Shown: positions 1 to 5,743 of the stretch, one piece after another
How positions within the stretch are numbered: position 1 is the stretch's first letter
Layout: each line of letters opens with the position of its first letter
Assembly (NCBI GenBank): GCA_947461915.1
Contig: CANHNG010000133.1
Location: forward strand, 1-5,743
Origin: Flavobacteriaceae bacterium
Lineage (GTDB): Bacteria; Bacteroidota; Bacteroidia; Flavobacteriales; Flavobacteriaceae
Direction of reading: 5' to 3'
DNA length: 5,743 bases
Notes under the pieces: model-generated
What the model was told of the DNA's origin: nothing
The model's database searches: none
What the model saw: only the letters and a program-made list of their open reading frames with translations
Position numbers and translations under genes: made by a program

Positions 1-2173
1 CCGTAATTTCGTTAATTGGATTCTGAATTAATTTACCAAATGCTGTCACCGAAATAACTTCGTTCGATTTAGGAAAAAATTCCCATTTAACATCGGCATT
101 ATAATCTGTTGAAAGGTATAAATCTGGATTACCAAAAGTCGTTTCTGTAGCTTCTTCGAATTGAAAAGGAGCTCTTTCTTTAAACTGTGGCAACGTGTAA
201 GTTTTACTTGCTGCAAATTTTAAATTTTGTCTGTCTGACAATTCATATTTTATGTTTGTTGAAGGCAATATTTCAAGTTTATCAAATTTATTAGATCCCA
301 ACGGACTTAAGTTTGTAAACCAATTGATTTTTTGGTAAATAGATTCGGCTCTTGTAGATAAAATTACAGTAACTTTAGGTGCAAATTTATATTCTAAAGC
401 AAAGAACCCAGCGTTAACATATTGATCGCCGTCAAAAGTTTGTGGTTTTAATCCTCCGTTAAAGGTTTTGATTGCAAATAAACCGTTAGAATAATTAGTT
501 TGATTGAAATAACCGTCAATGTTATTGATGTCGACAATTGGTTGAGTTTTTGCAGTGTTAATGTCAAAATTAAACTGTGTTGCTTTGAAAGCAATTGTTT
601 TAAAACGACCACTATATCCGACAGTTAATTTTCCTTTTGAATTTCCTTCTTGGTCTTTCTTGAATTTATAATCTACTGCAAAATTTGCTGATAATTCATC
701 TTCTTTTAAATCTTGAAAAAATCGGTTATTCTCAGAATCATTATTATTGGCAACTTGCAATACATCAAGATTTGAATTGTCAACAGGGGTTAATGTATTT
801 GTCATTCTGTCTGGGACATTGTTTTTAATTGTATTTAGAGACACTCCCCAGTTCATATTTATTTTTTCACTGAACTTGTGTTTTCCCAATACCTGATTGA
901 TATACATGGCAGTTTTATCAAATGAAGATCGTCTGACAAATCCACCACCTTCAGATGCATTGTCAAAAATATCAATGATACCTTTGTATTCTTTATGGTC
1001 TTGTGAGGAAGAATTGATAAACATCGAGTTGAATAATATGCTATTACTTGAATTAATTTTGTAATTAATATTCGCCATCAATGTTGTATTCGTGCCATAA
1101 TTGAATGTTTCAAATTTAAAGTTTCTTCTTGCCACTCCTTGAACGTTCACTGAACCGTTTGAAACACCATTTCTACAGGAGTAATCACTGTCAAACGCAG
1201 CAGTTGCAAAAAATCCAATTTTTCCATTTTCGCCAACATTAAAAGAACTTCCTCCTCTTATGAAATATGCATTATTTAAGGGATTCGTGGTTTCTTTATT
1301 CCATTTTGTAGTAAAATTATATGCAGTTAATACGTTACTTGGATAGTTAATATTTGAAAAACCAGATTTACTTGGACCGTCTTGTAAATAAAACTTATCT
1401 TGATTCATTGCTTGGCTATTAATACCAAAATCCAAACCTAATTCTAACATTCCTTTTCCAGTATAGCTTTTAGATACTATATCAATATTTGCACCAGCAA
1501 AATCCCCGAAATTTCTAAAATTAAACGTTTTATCAATTCCGATTGATTCTACAATATCAGTAGTGAAGATATCTAAACGTATATTTTTCTTAGACGGATT
1601 GTTTGAAGGAATCGGAAGTCCGTTCATGGTAGTCGAATTATATCTATCACCTAAGCCTCTCACGTATATATTGCCAGACCCTTCCTGTTTAGTAATTCCT
1701 GTGGTTTTTGTTACAGCAGAAGAAACGTCACTAACTCCTTTTCTTGCCATTTCCTGTGCGCCAATGCTTTGTTTGATTACGACAGCATTTTTTTGATCAA
1801 GCAAGATGGCGGTTTCTTTTTCCCTGTTTGACACCGCTTTGATAACCACCTCTTTTAGGTTGTAATTTTGGGGAACCAAAGATTCATTGATGATGGTTGT
1901 CTGCCCTTCAGTAACGGTAACTATAACTTCAGTAGACTCATAACCCGCATGACTAAATTCAACTACATAAACTCCAGACGGAACAACTATCGAAAATTTT
2001 CCTTCTGCATCTGTATTGGTAGTTATACCGGCTTCTTTTATAATCACTTTTGCTGACGACAATACTTTTTGGTTTAAATTTTTGTCCGTCAATATTCCAG
2101 TGATTGTCCCCTCATTTTTAGAAAAACAAAGTGTGGAAATTAATAGTGCAATACACAATATTTTAAATTTCAT
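1..2173 (-). CDS. TonB-dependent outer-membrane receptor, 3' end beyond window
   Basis: This is the N-terminal 724 residues of a TonB-dependent receptor, read from ATG at 2173-2171 down to the window edge without a stop. Residues 1-18 form a signal peptide (KFK, a hydrophobic core, then a likely cut after CFS). Residues about 21-100 look like the carboxypeptidase-regulatory-like beta-sandwich common in Bacteroidota receptors (GTITGILTD, TDAEGKFSI, GVYVVEFSHAGYES). A TonB-box-like stretch, LKEVVIKAV, lies at 106-113. The plug follows at about 120-235 with the hallmark IYVRGLGDRYNSTTMNGLP from 169 and a GANIDIVSK end. The rest alternates like a beta-barrel, including the late barrel motif GNPDLYLSTDYN. 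Full-length relatives are usually around 900 residues, so roughly the last fifth is missing here. It should import a substrate across the outer membrane using TonB-ExbBD energy. The substrate cannot be read from the sequence. Divergence from a PhoB-like regulator and a shared promoter layout with the porin suggest a phosphorus compound (inference). Confidence 0.93.
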   Translation of the reverse strand, partial: MKFKILCIALLISTLCFSKNEGTITGILTDKNLNQKVLSSAKVIIKEAGITTNTDAEGKFSIVVPSGVYVVEFSHAGYESTEVIVTVTEGQTTIINESLVPQNYNLKEVVIKAVSNREKETAILLDQKNAVVIKQSIGAQEMARKGVSDVSSAVTKTTGITKQEGSGNIYVRGLGDRYNSTTMNGLPIPSNNPSKKNIRLDIFTTDIVESIGIDKTFNFRNFGDFAGANIDIVSKSYTGKGMLELGLDFGINSQAMNQDKFYLQDGPSKSGFSNINYPSNVLTAYNFTTKWNKETTNPLNNAYFIRGGSSFNVGENGKIGFFATAAFDSDYSCRNGVSNGSVNVQGVARRNFKFETFNYGTNTTLMANINYKINSSNSILFNSMFINSSSQDHKEYKGIIDIFDNASEGGGFVRRSSFDKTAMYINQVLGKHKFSEKINMNWGVSLNTIKNNVPDRMTNTLTPVDNSNLDVLQVANNNDSENNRFFQDLKEDELSANFAVDYKFKKDQEGNSKGKLTVGYSGRFKTIAFKATQFNFDINTAKTQPIVDINNIDGYFNQTNYSNGLFAIKTFNGGLKPQTFDGDQYVNAGFFALEYKFAPKVTVILSTRAESIYQKINWFTNLSPLGSNKFDKLEILPSTNIKYELSDRQNLKFAASKTYTLPQFKERAPFQFEEATETTFGNPDLYLSTDYNADVKWEFFPKSNEVISVTAFGKLIQNPINEIT

Positions 2174-2195
2174 TTTTTTAGTGTTAATTTATTTG

Positions 2196-2229
2196 CAAAG
2201 AAAAGCCTCTTTTGTAAATTAAAAGTTAA
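2196..2229 (-). promoter_or_regulatory. Candidate promoter of the TonB receptor with Pho-box-like direct repeat
   Basis: On the minus strand TTAACTT (2229-2223), a 4-bp spacer TTAA and TTTACAA (2218-2212) form an imperfect 11-bp-period direct repeat. After 8 bp comes TTTCTTTG (2203-2196), followed by C. It fits the Bacteroidota -7 consensus TAnnTTTG at 5 of 6 fixed positions. Transcription would start near 2189 and leave a leader of about 15 nt before the ATG. The leader next to the start reads ACTAAAAAA, A-rich with no Shine-Dalgarno. The repeat-to-TTTG geometry is identical to that upstream of the porin. AT-rich DNA produces such matches easily, so the paired occurrence is the main support. 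Confidence 0.4.
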
Positions 2230-2319
2230 CTAAACATTACCCTTTGCACCTTTAATATTACCAAATTGTTAACATTTTTAAATTACCTTTCTATAATATT
2301 AACCGCTCAGTTTTATTTC

Positions 2320-2327
2320 TATATTTA
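2320..2327 (+). promoter_or_regulatory. Possible -7 element for the phoB-phoR pair
   Basis: TATATTTA matches the Bacteroidota -7 consensus TAnnTTTG except for the last base, and would give a leader of roughly 50 nt before the regulator start at 2384. No clear TTG-type -33 element is seen; the nearest candidate is TTAACCG at 2299-2305. No 11-bp TTAACA-type repeat stands at the spacing found before the porin and the receptor. If this is the promoter, the regulator pair may be expressed constitutively or controlled through another site. Confidence 0.25.
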
Positions 2328-2383
2328 CATCGATTTAAATCATTCCATAACCTAAAATGATATGAATTTAAGTTATAAATAGT

Positions 2384-3067
2384 ATGCGTAAAAGAATAAC
2401 AAAGATTTTATTAGTTGACGATGACCCGGATATTTTAGAAATTGTAAGCTACAATCTCGTTCAGGAAGGGTTTGAAATTTTTACGGCATCCAATGGTAAG
2501 GAAGCCATATTGAAGGCTATAAAAGAAGTTCCCGATTTGATCATCATGGATGTTATGATGCCAGAGATGGACGGAATGGAAGCTTGTGAAAACATCAGAA
2601 GAATCCCTGCCTTAAATCACGTAATCATTACCTTTTTAACTGCAAGAAGCGAAGATTATTCTCAAGTTGCAGGTTTTGATGCCGGCGCTGATGATTATAT
2701 TACAAAACCTATAAAACCAAAACTATTGGTCAGTAAGGTAAAAGCGCTCTTGCGCAGAATAAAAGATCAAGATAAAAATAGCGAAACAATAAATATTCAT
2801 GGCATTGAAATTAATCGTGAAGAATATAAAATAATAAAAGATGATGTGGTGATCGCCTTGCCACGTAAAGAATTTGAATTATTTTATTTGTTGGCATCCA
2901 AACCTGGCAAAGTTTTTAAAAGAGAAGAAATTTTGGAAAAAGTTTGGGGAAGTGATGTTGTTGTCGGTGGAAGAACTATCGATGTGCACATCCGAAAATT
3001 AAGGGAAAAAATAGGAGATCGTTTGTTTAAAACCATTAAGGGGATTGGGTATAAATTTGAAGTGTAA
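2384..3067 (+). CDS. phoB: PhoB-like response regulator, OmpR/PhoB family
   Basis: This 227-residue protein is a DNA-binding response regulator of normal length for the OmpR/PhoB family. The receiver domain (about 6-125) has the acidic pocket D12-D13-D14 after KILLV, the phosphoacceptor D56 in IIMDVMMPEMDG, the switch threonine T86 in FLTA, Y105, and the conserved K108 in TKPIKP. The winged-helix domain (about 133-227) shows LPRKEFELFYLLASKPGKVF, then REEILEKVWG, the recognition helix GGRTIDVHIRKLREKIG and the closing wing IKGIGYKFEV. All catalytic residues are present. It lies 39 bp upstream of a PhoR-type kinase, its likely phosphodonor, and divergently from the TonB receptor. The assignment to phosphate control rests on the OprO/P porin downstream and the Pho-box-like repeats. 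OmpR-family regulators look alike, so the symbol is an inference from context. The ATG at 2384 is the only sensible start; upstream DNA is A/T-rich with no Shine-Dalgarno. Confidence 0.93.
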   Translation: MRKRITKILLVDDDPDILEIVSYNLVQEGFEIFTASNGKEAILKAIKEVPDLIIMDVMMPEMDGMEACENIRRIPALNHVIITFLTARSEDYSQVAGFDAGADDYITKPIKPKLLVSKVKALLRRIKDQDKNSETINIHGIEINREEYKIIKDDVVIALPRKEFELFYLLASKPGKVFKREEILEKVWGSDVVVGGRTIDVHIRKLREKIGDRLFKTIKGIGYKFEV

Positions 3068-3106
3068 TTTTTTTGTAAATTCGCACTCACAACCAGTTCT
3101 TGAAAA

Positions 3107-4177
3107 ATGAAAATCAGCTTCAAAAAAACCTATAAGTTTGCGGTAATTTCAGCTTTATATATAAGCCTTTTTGCCACGATATTTGCACTGCTATTGTTGA
3201 CAATTTTCTTTAAGGTTTCCATTCCAAACACCCTCTTGTTTGGATTTGTATTTTTTTTTATTCTTTATGCTTTTTCATTCTTTATTATACAATATAGGGT
3301 AGAGCATTTTATATATCGAAGGGTAAAAAAAATCTACGATGATGTTTCTTTATTAGAATCCACTTCATTTATCAATCATCCCGTAACCACTGATATGGAA
3401 ACCTTGACTCGGGAGGTGAAGAAATTTGCCACCAACAAAAAATTGGAAATTGAAATGTTGCAAGTGCGGGAAGAATACCGAAGAGAATACCTAGGAAATG
3501 TGTCCCATGAATTAAAAACCCCATTATTTACTGTCCAAGGTTATGTGTCCATTTTGCTTGAAGGCGGGCTAAAGGATAAAAAGATTCGAAAAAAATATTT
3601 ACGCCGTGCCGAAAAAGGGGTGGAACGATTAATCTATATTGTTGAAGATCTAGATATGATTTCTAAATTAGAAGTTGGCGATTTGAATCTTGAATTTTCT
3701 CAATTTGATATTGTCGAATTGATTCAGAATGTTTTTGATTTATTAGAATTGAAAGCGGATAAAAAGAAAATTACTCTAGCGTTTGACAAGTATCATATCC
3801 AGCCTATTTTTGTTTATGGGGATAAAGACAAAATTCAACAAGTTTTAGAAAATTTAATTGTTAATTCCATTAAATATGGAATAAAAGGAGGTGCTACAGA
3901 AGTCGCAATTGCGAATCTAACCCATGAAAAGGTTTTGGTTCGGATAACGGATAATGGTGAGGGTATAGAAAAACAAAATATTTCAAGGCTTTTCGAGCGT
4001 TTTTATCGTGTAAATAAAAGTGGCTCCCGTTCCGAGGGCGGTTCGGGCTTAGGTCTTGCTATCGTGAAACATATTATTGAAGCCCATAACGAAAAGATTT
4101 ATGTCGATAGTGAATTTGGTATAGGATCAGAATTTTCATTTACTTTGGAGAAATCATCAGACCCTCTTGCTGATTAA
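3107..4177 (+). CDS. phoR: PhoR-like sensor histidine kinase
   Basis: This 356-residue inner-membrane histidine kinase is the probable partner of the upstream regulator. Two hydrophobic segments (about 12-36 and 43-63) are separated by only a few residues (VSIPNT), so there is no periplasmic sensor domain. A charged helical linker (64-125) leads to the HisKA dimerization domain with phosphoacceptor H134 in SHELKTPL. The ATPase domain carries an N box (ENLIVNSIKYG, N253), a G1 box (DNGEGI, 282-287), an F box (LFERFYR, 295-301) and a G2 box (GGSGLGLAI, 311-319). All motifs for autophosphorylation are intact. I see no PAS domain, which Escherichia coli PhoR does have, and no clear HAMP domain. 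Without an external sensor it probably receives its signal from within the membrane or cytoplasm; in known Pho systems this comes through PstSCAB and PhoU. The gene follows the regulator by 39 bp and is probably cotranscribed with it. The start is preceded by TTGAAAA with no Shine-Dalgarno. Confidence 0.93.
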   Translation: MKISFKKTYKFAVISALYISLFATIFALLLLTIFFKVSIPNTLLFGFVFFFILYAFSFFIIQYRVEHFIYRRVKKIYDDVSLLESTSFINHPVTTDMETLTREVKKFATNKKLEIEMLQVREEYRREYLGNVSHELKTPLFTVQGYVSILLEGGLKDKKIRKKYLRRAEKGVERLIYIVEDLDMISKLEVGDLNLEFSQFDIVELIQNVFDLLELKADKKKITLAFDKYHIQPIFVYGDKDKIQQVLENLIVNSIKYGIKGGATEVAIANLTHEKVLVRITDNGEGIEKQNISRLFERFYRVNKSGSRSEGGSGLGLAIVKHIIEAHNEKIYVDSEFGIGSEFSFTLEKSSDPLAD

Positions 4178-4270
4178 TGCTAGTGTAGATTGATTGTCAG
4201 CATATTAAATAAAATGCAACACCAATAAATTTACATACCAAACATAGGGTTAACAATTATTGTTGATTTA

Positions 4271-4315
4271 TTAATAATTACTTAACATTAACTTAACATT
4301 GGGGTTTCATCTTTG
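4271..4315 (+). promoter_or_regulatory. Pho-box-like tandem repeat and -7 element upstream of the porin
   Basis: Two perfect CTTAACAT copies (4281-4288 and 4292-4299) repeat with an 11-bp period, and a degraded third unit TTAATAA (4271-4277) lies in the same phase. Eight bases after the last copy comes CATCTTTG (4308-4315), followed by C, which fits the Bacteroidota -7 consensus TAnnTTTG at 5 of 6 fixed positions. The repeats occupy the -33 zone, as expected for an activator-dependent promoter. Known boxes with the same period and similar words are the E. coli Pho box (7-mers with 4-bp spacers), Bacillus PhoP repeats TT(A/T/C)ACA and the cyanobacterial CTTAACCT repeats. The leader would be about 20 nt. 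That the local PhoB-like regulator binds here is an inference. Confidence 0.65.
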
Positions 4316-4342
4316 CCTCAGAAAATTAATCAAACAAAAAAG

Positions 4343-5626
4343 ATGAAAAAAATCACACTAGCGTTCTTATTGTTAGGCGCAATTATTGCAAAAGCACAAG
4401 AGGTTAATAAAATCTCGAAAGAAGTCATTCGTGTCTTTGACTCCATTAGTAAAGAAAAACAAGTTGAAAAAGTCAAACTCGAAAAAGAGTTGTGGTATAA
4501 CAAAATCGCACTTCGAGGCTATGTTCAGGTAAGATATAACGGATTATTATCTTCAAATGATAAAGTTTCTTGTGACCAATGTGATAAATCTTGGGGAACC
4601 ACTTCTACCGCAGTTGACGCAAAGTCAAATAATGGATTTTTTATTAGACGAGCCCGAATGATTTTTTCCGGACAAGTACATCCTAATGTATATATTTATA
4701 TTCAACCGGACTTTGCTAGCTCTCCCTCATCTGGTGTGAATCATTTTGCCCAACTAAGAGATGCTTATTTTGACTTATCTTTTGATGCAAAGAAAGAATA
4801 TCGGGTAAGAGTAGGACAAAGTAAAGTTCCTTACGGTTTTGAGAATTTACAATCTAGTCAAAATCGTTTAACTCTAGATCGTAACGATGCTTTGAATAGT
4901 GCTGTTGCCAATGAGCGTGACTTAGGGATTTTCTTTTACTGGGCCCCAAGCAAAATTAGAGATCGTTTTGCCATGCTTGTCAAAGACGGATACAAAGGTT
5001 CTGGGGATTATGGTGTTTTTGCCTTTGGTGCTTACAACGGTCAAACTGCCAATAAATCAGAAGCCAACAGAGATTTACATGTTGTAACAAGAGTAAGTTA
5101 TCCTTTTGTTGTTGGAAATCAAATAATAGAACCAGGATTGCAAGCCTATACTGGGAAATGGGCTTTAGCTAGCACTGATGTTACTCCAGCCGCTACCTTA
5201 GATAAGAATTATTTAACAGACCAAAGGGTTGCGGCTTCTTTTATTTTGTATCCAAAACCATTTGGTGTCCAAGCGGAATATAACATTGGTAGAGGTCCAC
5301 GTTATGATAAGGTTAAGAATTCAGTAGATGTGTCAAAATTAGAAGGAGGTTATGTAACTTTGAATTATAAATTGGATTTACCTAAACACCAATACCTATT
5401 TCCTTTTGCTAAATTTCAATATTACGACGGAGGTAAAAAATTTGAAAAAGATGCCAGAAGTTATATGGTTAGAGATTACGAATTGGGATTAGAATGGCAA
5501 CCATTCAAAGCATTTGAATTAGTAGCGGAATGGGTTATTTCAGATCGAACATTTGAGGACAGTGCACTTAAAAACAACAGACAACAAGGAAATTTATTGC
5601 GATTACAAGCGCAGTTTAACTTTTAA
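4343..5626 (+). CDS. Phosphate-selective porin (OprO/OprP family)
   Basis: This 427-residue outer-membrane porin resembles the phosphate-selective OprO/OprP family, trimeric channels for anion or phosphate entry. A signal peptide is clear: MKK, a hydrophobic core, and a cut after AKA at residue 18, leaving Q19. Residues 20-50 are a highly charged, helix-prone segment (repeated K and E). The barrel begins around KIALRGYVQVRY (54-65). Family-typical stretches are NGFFIRRARMIFSG (97-110), YIYIQPDF (117-124), LRDAYFDL (138-145), VRVGQSKVPYGFE (155-167) and LTLDRNDALNSAVANERDLG (176-195). The barrel ends in LRLQAQFNF, with the C-terminal aromatic typical of outer-membrane proteins. The ATG at 4343 was chosen because it starts exactly at the signal peptide; a TTG at 4313 in frame lies inside the candidate -7 element. 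A cysteine pair, C77 and C80, is unusual for a porin. A further exported protein starts 30 bp downstream with no terminator between, suggesting an operon. Substrate selectivity is inferred from family and context. Confidence 0.9.
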   Translation: MKKITLAFLLLGAIIAKAQEVNKISKEVIRVFDSISKEKQVEKVKLEKELWYNKIALRGYVQVRYNGLLSSNDKVSCDQCDKSWGTTSTAVDAKSNNGFFIRRARMIFSGQVHPNVYIYIQPDFASSPSSGVNHFAQLRDAYFDLSFDAKKEYRVRVGQSKVPYGFENLQSSQNRLTLDRNDALNSAVANERDLGIFFYWAPSKIRDRFAMLVKDGYKGSGDYGVFAFGAYNGQTANKSEANRDLHVVTRVSYPFVVGNQIIEPGLQAYTGKWALASTDVTPAATLDKNYLTDQRVAASFILYPKPFGVQAEYNIGRGPRYDKVKNSVDVSKLEGGYVTLNYKLDLPKHQYLFPFAKFQYYDGGKKFEKDARSYMVRDYELGLEWQPFKAFELVAEWVISDRTFEDSALKNNRQQGNLLRLQAQFNF

Positions 5627-5656
5627 GAATAAAATATAAACCATTAAATTAATAAA

Positions 5657-5743
5657 ATGAAAACAACAAAATTAAAAATTGCAGGGATTTTAGTAGTCAT
5701 AATGACTATTGGTTTTTCGTTTACCACTTCGGATAAAATAACC
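5657..5743 (+). CDS. N-terminus of an exported protein, probably PstS-like, truncated by window
   Basis: Only 29 residues are visible, ending open at the window edge. They form a signal peptide: a lysine-rich start (MKTTKLKI), a hydrophobic core (AGILVVIMTIGFSF), then TTSDKIT. There is no cysteine, so no lipobox is present in the visible part and the protein would be soluble in the periplasm or carried further out rather than a lipoprotein. The ATG follows AATAAA, the A-rich leader type seen at the other starts. The gene begins 30 bp after the porin stop with no hairpin between, so the two are probably cotranscribed. In a locus with a PhoB/PhoR-like pair and an OprO/P porin, a periplasmic phosphate-binding protein (PstS) is the likeliest identity. 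That is an inference from position alone; no mature-domain sequence is available. Confidence 0.6.
   Translation, partial: MKTTKLKIAGILVVIMTIGFSFTTSDKIT

Noticed and set aside
1563..2222. Three short plus-strand open frames (62-77 codons) at 1563-1796, 1868-2056 and 2016-2222
   Set aside because: They lie antisense to the continuous TonB receptor frame, overlap one another, and have no recognisable domains or promoter. They are shadows of the receptor gene.
2299..2317. TTAACCG followed by AT-rich words as a Pho box for the regulator's own promoter
   Set aside because: Neighbouring 7-mers at 11-bp steps (TTTCTAT, GTTTTAT) match poorly, and the spacing to the candidate -7 element differs from the other two promoters.
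2884..3123. Minus-strand open frame of 79 codons opposite the 3' end of the regulator
   Set aside because: It is antisense to the well-supported winged-helix domain, and its composition reflects the complement of that gene.
4178..4224. Terminator after the kinase gene
   Set aside because: Only 4-bp complementary pairs (TGCT/AGCA, GCAT/ATGC) with no GC-rich stem or T-run were found. This is too weak to call.
4313..4342. TTG as start of the porin, adding ten residues before the ATG at 4343
   Set aside because: The extension would precede a complete signal peptide, and the TTG is part of the candidate -7 element, so it would not be in the transcript.
1..5743. Mobile element, CRISPR array, tRNA or rRNA, or an unrecognised gene system
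   Set aside because: No transposase-like frame, long inverted or spaced repeats, or RNA-gene signature was seen. Coding density is filled by four recognisable families and one truncated signal peptide.

Overview
The window looks like chromosomal DNA of a Bacteroidota bacterium, most likely a member of the Flavobacteriaceae (Flavobacterium or a close relative). The base composition is AT-rich. Start codons follow A-rich leaders with no Shine-Dalgarno sequence. Promoter-like TTTGC-type -7 elements are present, and the receptor is a TonB-dependent type with an N-terminal carboxypeptidase-regulatory-like domain. The genus is an inference; the phylum is well supported.

Layout: (1) 2173 to 1, minus strand: the first 724 codons of a TonB-dependent outer-membrane receptor that runs off the left edge. 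It has no internal stops. (2) 2174-2383: a 210-bp divergent promoter region. (3) 2384-3067, plus: an OmpR/PhoB-type response regulator. (4) 3107-4177, plus: a PhoR-type sensor histidine kinase with two membrane segments and almost no periplasmic loop. (5) 4178-4342: an intergenic region with a striking tandem TTAACAT repeat of 11-bp period just upstream of a -7 element. (6) 4343-5626, plus: an outer-membrane porin of the phosphate-selective OprO/OprP type. (7) 5657-5743, plus: the first 29 codons of an exported protein cut by the right edge, probably a phosphate-binding PstS-like protein judging by position.

Read together, this is most likely a phosphate-starvation (Pho) locus: a PhoB/PhoR-like pair flanked by two outer-membrane uptake genes. 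The best non-coding observation is that both the porin and the divergent TonB receptor have the same candidate promoter layout: two TT(A/T)AC-type 7-mers separated by 4 bp, then 8 bp, then a TTTGC-ending -7 element. This resembles the tandem PhoB/PhoP boxes known from other phyla. It suggests that the regulator controls both flanking genes, so the TonB receptor may import a phosphorus source. I see no mobile elements, RNA genes, CRISPR arrays or prophage traces, and nothing that clearly amounts to an undescribed system.
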